A stretch of 6,241 nt of DNA from an uncultured Lachnospiraceae bacterium (GTDB lineage Bacteria; Bacillota; Clostridia; Lachnospirales; Lachnospiraceae), in NCBI GenBank assembly GCA_902782625.1, contig CACZNZ010000501.1:1-6241 (forward strand), written 5' to 3'. Shown piece by piece: positions 1 through 5,242 of this stretch (the stretch's first letter is position 1; each line of letters begins with the position of its first letter). The translations under genes and the position numbers were made by a program. The notes below the pieces were generated by a model. The model ran no database searches. It had not been told where the DNA came from and saw nothing but the letters and a program-made list of their open reading frames with translations.

Positions 1-1
1 A

Positions 2-280
2 ATAGGCCTGAAGAAAGGCGATATCTATAAGATGTTCACGGGTGAGATACTTGTCATAACATGCATCACGGCTGTTCCCGGAATCGCCCTGATGTACCTG
101 TTCCTTACACAGTTCGTTAAAACAACGTACTTTTTACAGGGCCGGTATATGACCACTCCTTACGTTGCGCTTATAACTTTCGGCATTCTGCTGGTGTTCA
201 ATCTTGTAACGGGTCTTATTCCGGTATTCACTACCATGCGTAAACCTCCGGCACAGATCCTTGCGAGGACAGATATTTAG
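2..280 (+). CDS. ABC transporter permease, FtsX/MacB-like, C-terminal part (5' end outside window)
   Basis: The open frame enters from the left edge and ends at TAG 278-280, giving 92 residues of a C-terminus. Two membrane segments are visible, at about residues 15-36 and 52-76 of the fragment. A cytoplasmic tail follows (TMRKPPAQILARTDI). This helix-loop-helix followed by a basic 'R-x-PA-x-ILAR-x-D' tail is typical of the last part of FtsX-fold permeases of MacB/LolE-type ABC exporters, where the permease dimer couples ATP hydrolysis to mechanical work on peptides, lipids or cell-wall enzymes. The substrate cannot be told from this end. An internal ATG at 32 is not the true start, because the frame stays open and permease-like upstream of it and no ribosome binding site precedes it. 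A terminator directly downstream separates it from the pilus operon. The family call is fairly secure; the specific role is unknown. Confidence 0.75.
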   Translation: MGLKKGDIYKMFTGEILVITCITAVPGIALMYLFLTQFVKTTYFLQGRYMTTPYVALITFGILLVFNLVTGLIPVFTTMRKPPAQILARTDI

Positions 281-306
281 TTTCACCTGAATATAAAAAT
301 GATTAT

Positions 307-341
307 ATCGGCATGATCATAAGTTTTGTGATCATGCCGAT
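307..341 (+). terminator. Rho-independent terminator of the permease gene
   Basis: A perfect 13-bp inverted repeat (arms 307-319 and 329-341, ATCGGCATGATCA and its complement) encloses a short AT-rich loop and runs into a T-tract at 341-345. It lies 26 nt after the permease stop codon. An A-run at 297-301 on the other side could give weak function on the minus strand, but no minus-strand gene ends here. Confidence 0.9.
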
Positions 342-358
342 TTTTGTGCTGCAAAGGA

Positions 359-386
359 ATTGTATCTCAAAAATACAATCTTTTTT
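359..386 (+). terminator. Possible second, weak terminator-like hairpin
   Basis: A 7-bp AT-rich inverted repeat (ATTGTAT 359-365, ATACAAT 373-379) with a 7-nt loop is followed, after one C, by six T residues (381-386). The geometry is that of an intrinsic terminator, but the stem has only one G-C pair. It could back up the strong terminator just upstream or simply be AT-rich chance pairing. Confidence 0.35.
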
Positions 387-475
387 ATTTCACGATATCC
401 GACATGAAATGACTGGTATCCGGCAATACGAAACCGAATGCACAGATGTGGCTAAAACCCAGTGATTTCAAGGCG

Positions 476-503
476 TTGACAGTTATTTTCAAGCGAATAG
501 AAT
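476..503 (+). promoter_or_regulatory. Sigma-A type promoter of the pilus operon
   Basis: A perfect -35 box TTGACA (476-481) is followed after 16 nt by TAGAAT (498-503), five of six matches to the -10 consensus. Transcription would start near 510, giving a leader of roughly 47 nt before the ATG at 557. This is the only strong promoter seen ahead of the five-gene operon, and it lies inside the spurious upstream extension of the first reading frame, which supports the downstream start. A small inverted repeat, ATGTG(5 nt)CACAT at 502-516, overlaps the end of the -10 box and the expected start site and could be an operator. Confidence 0.7.
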
Positions 504-543
504 GTGCTTATCACATCAAAAAACACATTCAACAGACAGAGAA

Positions 544-549
544 AAGGAG
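544..549 (+). promoter_or_regulatory. Ribosome binding site deciding the start of the large pilin gene
   Basis: AAGGAG at 544-549 lies 7 nt before the ATG at 557. No such site precedes the in-frame ATG at 446, so this element sets the start of the 934-residue protein. Confidence 0.85.
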
Positions 550-556
550 ACGCAAT

Positions 557-3361
557 ATGCTCAAAAACAAGTCAATGCAAATTCGATCCCGAAAGCATCG
601 AAAGAAAAAACCGATATCACTTTTAATGATCCTGATGATGAGCCTGTGCTGCTTAACCTCTATAGGTATCAGTGCAGACCGGGTCTTTGCAGAAGGTGCA
701 AACAGACAGTACAGCCTAGAAGGTGCAAGGTACCAGCTGTACACCGATGCATCCTGTACAACAGAGGCGAAAGACACAAACGGCAATAGTGCCGTTCTGG
801 TAACGAATGCAGGCGGCAGCAGCGGCACGCTGAATATGAATACCGGGACTTACTATGCAAAAGAGGTAGCTGCGAGTACAGGATATAAGCTTGATACAGC
901 GGTCTACACGGTAACGGTCACCGAATCAAATACCGCATCTTCACCTGCTGCATTTACATCAGGTGAGCCTCCGGTTTACGGATCGCCGGTCTTCAAAGTG
1001 TTTAAAACATCGACAGATGAAGGGTACGTGGATTACAGGAAGTTTATCGGGGCAGAGTTCACTGTAAGGTATTACGATGTTGCAGACAAGTCAGAGATCG
1101 CCGGTTCCACTCCAAAAGATCAATGGACGTTCGTGACAGTAAAAAAGGATCCGCCGGATTATGACAAGGATCCGGCTCACTTTTATGCAGGATTTGACTG
1201 GCAGACGGATGAACCGGTTTCGTCGAGCAGACCCGGAAAAAGCTTCTATGTCGATGGAAACGGCAACCGTGTGCTCCCGCTTGGCTGGTTCACTATCGAA
1301 GAAACCAAAGCTCCTTCCGGTTTCAAATTATCGGGTGACATATGCTATGGGCATGTGTTTCAGCAAACAACGGGCGGAGATGCTGTAACTGCAATAGAGG
1401 GACAAAACATTTACGGAGACGCAAACAAAGAAATAGTGTTCAAAAATGAACCCTGCACTGCGTACATAAAAAAGACTGACGCGGCAACAGGAAAACCGCT
1501 TGCAGGAGCAAAACTGCAGGTGCTGCAGGGAAGTACTGTTGTAGATGAGTGGGAAACAAATGAAGCAAAACATAAGATCGAAGAGCTGAAAGCCGGTACG
1601 TATCTGCTTCGGGAGATCAGTGCTCCATACGGATATGATATCGCGGATGATGTTTCCTTTACTGTCACCGAGGGGCAGGACAGCCATATCGAAATGAAAA
1701 ATGTTCCTGTGACCATTGGAACAACGGCTGTTGACAAGGCCACCGGAAAGCATATCGGGAGCATTAAAACGGATGAGATCATTACAGATACCGTTCACAT
1801 CACAGGCCTTTATGCCGGCCGCAAATACAAAGTTACCGGAAAACTTGTAAACAAGGAGTCGGGAAAAGCAATAAAAAAAGGAGGCAAAGATATTACAGCA
1901 TCAAAGGAGTTCACTGCGACGGCGGCTGTAATGGACATCAAAGTTGATTTTCCGGTGGACTCGTTACAGTTTCAGCCCGGCACGAAGGCGGTAGTATTCG
2001 AGACGCTATACCGCATATCCAAGGTGCACGGGGAGAAAGTACCTTCAGAGCTGCAGAAGCATGAGAATATAAACGATACAGCTCAGACTGTAATATTCCC
2101 GGGTATATCAACTACAGCGATGGATGCTGAATCAGGAACTCATAATCTTCTGGCTGAAAAGGACGCGTCAATAACGGATACCGTAACATATAAAGGCTTG
2201 CTTACGGGGGAGACATACAAGCTCGAGGGAGAGATCTATGACAAGACTGAAGGCAGGCTGACCGGTATAAAGAGCACTGCAGAGTTCAGATCCGAAGCTG
2301 AAAGCGGCACGGCGACCATGGATTTCATCTTCGACGCAGGCAGTATGGAAGGACATACACTTGTGGTATTCGAAACACTAAAAACAGGAGATATAGTCCT
2401 TGCCGAACATAATGATGTGAACGATACCAATCAGACGGTGTACATACCAAAAATCGGAACGGTCGCAGGCATAAGTGACAATAAGCACGAGATAAAGGAT
2501 GCTATCACTTTTGAAAACCTGCTGCCTGACACAGAATATGTATTCCGGGGTTGGCTCGTTGACACCGTGACCGGTGAAAAGGTGCCGGATTCTGATGGAA
2601 CGGTCAATGTTTCAACAGGTTCAAAGCGTTCCGGAAAGGTCGAAATGATCCTTAAGACTGAAAAGTACGATGATATTCAGGGCCACAGTATGACTGCCTT
2701 TGAAGAACTGTATATGGTCGTTAAGGAAAACGGCGCCGATAAGGAGATACCTGTCGCTTACCACAAAGACCTGAACGACGGGAAGCAGACAGTTGAGATA
2801 TATCACGATCTGATAATACAAAAAAAGGTCACGGGAAACCTCGGAGACCGTGCAAAAGTATTTGAGTACACAGCGGAATTCACAGACCTTGTACCAAATC
2901 AGTCATATGCAGCGGAGGGTGATGACGAAAAGGTCTTTAATGCAGATGTATCCGGAACGGCAACAGTGCCTTTCAGGCTCAGGGACGGTGAAAAAGTAAC
3001 GATAAAACGGCTTCCGAAAAACTCACACTACCGCATAACAGAGGCCCCGTCAGATCACGCAGCTGAATACAGTGTGTCCTCTGAAGATATGGCTGAAGCC
3101 GGTGCAAGGATATTACAGCCGGAAGGAGACAACTACGAAGACACCGGAAGCGCACTTTCAACGGCTCTTGAAACTGTAGACATGTTCGATGGAACTGTAG
3201 TGGTGCTTTGGAAGAATAACAGGGAAGCTGCACCCCTCACAGGCTTCGCAGGCATCAACTATCTGGTATATGGTTCGTTGATTGCGATACTCACATCTAT
3301 CACTATTGCCGTGCTGAGACGGCACAAAAGATATTGTGAGGAGAATGATGCATCCGCATGA
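557..3361 (+). CDS. Large sortase-anchored pilin/adhesin with Cna-B (SpaA-like) and three VaFE ester-bond domains
   Basis: Predicted 934-residue secreted wall protein, probably the stalk or a major ancillary subunit of the pilus. The ATG at 557 has an AAGGAG site 7 nt upstream and yields a classic signal peptide: a basic start (residues 1-19), a hydrophobic core (20-38) and likely cleavage after VFA45. The mature part begins with a SpaA/Cna-B domain (about 50-125) that has the Glu motif (E103) but no clear Lys partner. Two further Cna-B domains show full isopeptide triads: K150/E249/N297 and K306/E353/N382. Three tandem VaFE (Thr-Gln ester) domains follow at about 385-513, 515-629 and 631-748, with candidate cross-link residues T389/Q510, T519/Q626 and T635/Q744, and a His exactly 8 residues before each Gln. 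A last domain (about 752-888, KKVTGN... YRITEAP... KNN) resembles FctA/DUF7601-type pilin modules. The C-terminus has sorting signal APLTG (892-896), a membrane segment (about 900-919) and a basic tail. Its stop overlaps the sortase start by 4 nt, so the two are probably translationally coupled. Whether it is backbone or tip cannot be settled from sequence. Confidence 0.88.
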   Translation: MLKNKSMQIRSRKHRKKKPISLLMILMMSLCCLTSIGISADRVFAEGANRQYSLEGARYQLYTDASCTTEAKDTNGNSAVLVTNAGGSSGTLNMNTGTYYAKEVAASTGYKLDTAVYTVTVTESNTASSPAAFTSGEPPVYGSPVFKVFKTSTDEGYVDYRKFIGAEFTVRYYDVADKSEIAGSTPKDQWTFVTVKKDPPDYDKDPAHFYAGFDWQTDEPVSSSRPGKSFYVDGNGNRVLPLGWFTIEETKAPSGFKLSGDICYGHVFQQTTGGDAVTAIEGQNIYGDANKEIVFKNEPCTAYIKKTDAATGKPLAGAKLQVLQGSTVVDEWETNEAKHKIEELKAGTYLLREISAPYGYDIADDVSFTVTEGQDSHIEMKNVPVTIGTTAVDKATGKHIGSIKTDEIITDTVHITGLYAGRKYKVTGKLVNKESGKAIKKGGKDITASKEFTATAAVMDIKVDFPVDSLQFQPGTKAVVFETLYRISKVHGEKVPSELQKHENINDTAQTVIFPGISTTAMDAESGTHNLLAEKDASITDTVTYKGLLTGETYKLEGEIYDKTEGRLTGIKSTAEFRSEAESGTATMDFIFDAGSMEGHTLVVFETLKTGDIVLAEHNDVNDTNQTVYIPKIGTVAGISDNKHEIKDAITFENLLPDTEYVFRGWLVDTVTGEKVPDSDGTVNVSTGSKRSGKVEMILKTEKYDDIQGHSMTAFEELYMVVKENGADKEIPVAYHKDLNDGKQTVEIYHDLIIQKKVTGNLGDRAKVFEYTAEFTDLVPNQSYAAEGDDEKVFNADVSGTATVPFRLRDGEKVTIKRLPKNSHYRITEAPSDHAAEYSVSSEDMAEAGARILQPEGDNYEDTGSALSTALETVDMFDGTVVVLWKNNREAAPLTGFAGINYLVYGSLIAILTSITIAVLRRHKRYCEENDASA
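1709..2800 (+). repeat. Three tandem VaFE / Thr-Gln ester-bond domains (protein-level repeat)
   Basis: Three diverged copies of about 110-130 codons sit in one reading frame (about 1709-2095, 2099-2443 and 2447-2800). Each opens with an IxTxA strand (IGTTA, ISTTA, IGTVA), contains a VVFE/VVFE/TAFE strand, and ends with H-x7-Q: HENINDTAQTV, HNDVNDTNQTV, HKDLNDGKQTV. In this family the opening Thr and terminal Gln are known to form a spontaneous ester cross-link helped by acidic residues and His. The DNA of the copies has diverged, so this is not a recent duplication. The third copy departs most (ITDTV becomes IKDAI). Confidence 0.8.
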
Positions 3362-4080
3362 ATATAAAAGAAGTAATACCCGGAGCATTGGACGATGAGT
3401 TAAGGAGATGGAAAAAAATCAATATATGGATAGACAGGATGCTTTTACCTGTACTGCTGTTCCTCATCGCCTTTACAGGTTCCGGAATGATGGGCGGAAT
3501 GACCTTGATTGAAAAGGGCAGCAATATAGGTTACCCGGGGTTCAGCAAGCTCTTCGACATCAATCCGGATGTGATCGCCTGGATCGCGATGGATGGTACT
3601 CACATCGATTATCCTGTAGTCAGAAGCAAGGACAACCTGGATTACCTTGACAAAGCCTTTGATGGAGAGTCATATGCCGGCGGAACACTTTTCATGGATA
3701 AAGAAAACGCGGGTCCGGAAGATCCATACTGCATAATATACGGTCACAATATGGCGGCAGGCGCAATGTTCGGTGATCTCAGCAGATATCTTGAGCCGGA
3801 GTTCTTTGAAAAATATACTGACGGAAGCCTGCTTACACCGGAATACGATTACCGCATTGAAGTCCTTGCTGCCGGCATATTCGACGCATATGACAGAAAC
3901 ATCTATAACACGGGCAGAACCGTGCCTCTGGAATATATAAAAGAAAACACATCTCTGGTGAGAGACCTGGGCATACCTGATCATGTACTTGCGTTATCCA
4001 CCTGCCTGGATGACATGTCAGATGACAGGATAGTCGTTTTCTGCTCGCTTAACGGTAAAAGAAAGCATAATAAGGACTGA
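3358..4080 (+). CDS. srtB: Class B sortase (pilus polymerase / wall-anchoring transpeptidase)
   Basis: 240-residue membrane-bound cysteine transpeptidase. Sortases cut a C-terminal sorting signal between Thr and Gly and join the Thr to a pilin lysine or to the peptidoglycan cross-bridge. There is one N-terminal membrane segment (about residues 28-46), then the class B sortase fold: DVIAWI (71-76), GTHIDYPVV (80-88), GGTLFMD (108-114), the catalytic His in IYGHNM (H130), the catalytic Cys in LALSTC (C216) and the catalytic Arg in DDRIVVF (R224). All three active-site residues are present and the length is normal. The ATG at 3358 overlaps the previous stop by 4 nt; an AGGAG at 3339-3343 is 14 nt away, which is long, so initiation probably relies on coupling. 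Its position between two proteins with sorting signals suggests a dedicated pilus sortase, like the class B enzyme of streptococcal FCT-3 loci, rather than a haem-uptake SrtB. That role is inferred from context; the enzyme family is near certain. Confidence 0.95.
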   Translation: MNIKEVIPGALDDELRRWKKINIWIDRMLLPVLLFLIAFTGSGMMGGMTLIEKGSNIGYPGFSKLFDINPDVIAWIAMDGTHIDYPVVRSKDNLDYLDKAFDGESYAGGTLFMDKENAGPEDPYCIIYGHNMAAGAMFGDLSRYLEPEFFEKYTDGSLLTPEYDYRIEVLAAGIFDAYDRNIYNTGRTVPLEYIKENTSLVRDLGIPDHVLALSTCLDDMSDDRIVVFCSLNGKRKHNKD

Positions 4081-4083
4081 TAC

Positions 4084-4659
4084 ATGATTTTACAGTTTAA
4101 ACGACACTTGCAAAGAAATGCCCCTGATGATGGGACCGGACCGGCTATTGAAAAAAAGATGCAGCAGATAAAGCAATTAAGACGTGATGCAGTCATAAAA
4201 ACAGCAGGGTCCATTATGTTAATTGCCGTAACATTTACCTTAGTCTTTGGAATAACGTACGCGCCTACGAACGACATGTATCCTGCTGTCCACAAGGGTG
4301 ACATGATCATTTATTTCAGGCCGGGCAGGATAGTGACCACTGATGTAGTGATCTACGAAGCGCCGGATGGAAGCCGGCAGATAGGACGAGTAGAGGGAAC
4401 AGAAGGAGAGACAGTCGGTAAAAATGATGACGGCCTTCTGACAATAAACGGCAATTTTCAGCCTGTACAGGAGAGAACGGGCCTTTATGAAGAGACATTT
4501 GCCGGAAGCAAAGAGATAAGCGGCGAAATCGGCTCCGGAGAATATCTGATCTTAGGGGATCACCGTGAGGAAGCTGAAGACTCAAGGTCTTTTGGACTGA
4601 TCCACCGTAAAGCAATAAAAGGTAAAGTGTTCACAATAATAAGGAGAAGACCTTTATGA
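4084..4659 (+). CDS. SipA-like inactive signal peptidase I homologue, probable pilus assembly factor
   Basis: 191-residue membrane protein with the type I signal peptidase (S26) fold signature but without the catalytic dyad. One membrane segment lies at about residues 41-58. The box B motif, normally SMxPTLxxGD, reads DMYPAVHKGD (64-73), so the nucleophile Ser is Asp64. The box D motif, normally KRVIGxxGD, reads GRVEGTEGE (101-109), so the general-base Lys is Gly101. Box E is well kept: GDHREEAEDSRSFG (158-171). The same Ser-to-Asp and Lys-to-Gly exchange is known in Streptococcus pyogenes SipA, which is required for FCT-3 pilus polymerisation but is not a working peptidase. By analogy this protein probably helps present pilins to the neighbouring class B sortase at the membrane. 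The ATG at 4084 follows the sortase stop by 3 nt and has AAGGA 7 nt upstream (4072-4076). Automatic annotation would call it 'signal peptidase I'; the active-site residues argue against that activity. Confidence 0.85.
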   Translation: MILQFKRHLQRNAPDDGTGPAIEKKMQQIKQLRRDAVIKTAGSIMLIAVTFTLVFGITYAPTNDMYPAVHKGDMIIYFRPGRIVTTDVVIYEAPDGSRQIGRVEGTEGETVGKNDDGLLTINGNFQPVQERTGLYEETFAGSKEISGEIGSGEYLILGDHREEAEDSRSFGLIHRKAIKGKVFTIIRRRPL

Positions 4660-5240
4660 AAGAAATAAACATATCAAAAATTGCAGGAATAATATTGACA
4701 GCATTTATATTATTCTCTGCAGTCATACCTGCTCCCTCGTTCGCGGGAGAAAACATTCCTGTAACGATCGATATCCCGGTCACTTACATAGTTAACGGCA
4801 ACGATGAGATAGCGGGAGGAGATGAGTTCACACTCATACCGGATGATCCGCGTGCTCCGATGCCCGAAGGAGCTTTAGAAGGTAAAAAAACAATAACTAT
4901 TGGAAAGGAGGGAAGCTACAGCTTTGGAAGCATTAGATTCGAAAGACCGGAGGTATGGTGGTACACGGTTACGCGCGACATTACAGAGAAAAAAGGAGTC
5001 ACGAAAGATGATTCCATTTACAGGGTAAAAGTCATAGCGCTGAATGACGGACACGGGTATGTGCTCGTCTATCCTGACGGAAGCGATGAAAAACATGAAC
5101 TTATATATGAGGATCGTGTCGCCCCTGAGACGGGCGATAATAACAGCCTGATCATCTATGCCGGCCTGGCATTTTCAGCGGCAGCAGCACTTGTACTGCT
5201 TGAAGCAGCCGGAAAGAAAAACAGAAAAAAGGAGGCGTGA
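4656..5240 (+). CDS. Small sortase-anchored pilin with single FctA/Spy0128-like domain
   Basis: 194-residue predicted wall or pilus subunit. The signal peptide spans residues 1-30 (cleavage likely after SFA30). One Ig-like domain of the Spy0128/FctA pilin type fills about 34-154, with the family landmarks VTYIVNG, DEFTL, GSYSFGSIRF, WWYTV and DDSIYRVKV. Sorting signal APETG (156-160), a hydrophobic segment (about 164-184) and tail KKNRKKEA follow. Domains of this family usually form a Lys-Asn isopeptide bond aided by a Glu in a 'Y-x-Y-x-V-x-E' strand; here that position is Arg107 and no clear partner Lys is seen, so the bond is probably absent. Size and single domain fit a minor or basal subunit like FctB, though it lacks FctB's proline-rich tail; it could also be a small backbone pilin. 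The ATG overlaps the preceding stop by 4 nt, with AAGGAG (4641-4646) 9 nt upstream. Confidence 0.8.
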   Translation: MKEINISKIAGIILTAFILFSAVIPAPSFAGENIPVTIDIPVTYIVNGNDEIAGGDEFTLIPDDPRAPMPEGALEGKKTITIGKEGSYSFGSIRFERPEVWWYTVTRDITEKKGVTKDDSIYRVKVIALNDGHGYVLVYPDGSDEKHELIYEDRVAPETGDNNSLIIYAGLAFSAAAALVLLEAAGKKNRKKEA

Positions 5241-5242
5241 AA

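Noticed and set aside
446..556. N-terminal extension of the large pilin from an upstream ATG
   Set aside because: It has no ribosome binding site, contains the promoter, and would place 37 residues ahead of an otherwise ideal signal peptide.
635..665. Possible lipoprotein signal (Cys-Cys at residues 31-32 of the large pilin)
   Set aside because: The residues before Cys (Met-Ser-Leu) do not fit a lipobox, the Cys pair lies inside the hydrophobic core, and a good VFA cleavage site follows.
1328..1798. Antisense open frames of up to 156 codons opposite the large pilin
   Set aside because: No ribosome binding site, no recognisable domain, Cys/Phe/Ser-rich composition typical of reverse-strand shadows, fully overlapped by a well-supported gene.
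3345..3350. Alternative starts ATGATG just before the sortase
   Set aside because: Both are in a different frame from the sortase and from the pilin, and that frame stops after a few codons.
4084..4659. Active signal peptidase I (LepB/SipW)
   Set aside because: The Ser nucleophile and Lys base positions are Asp and Gly, so catalytic activity by the known mechanism is not expected.
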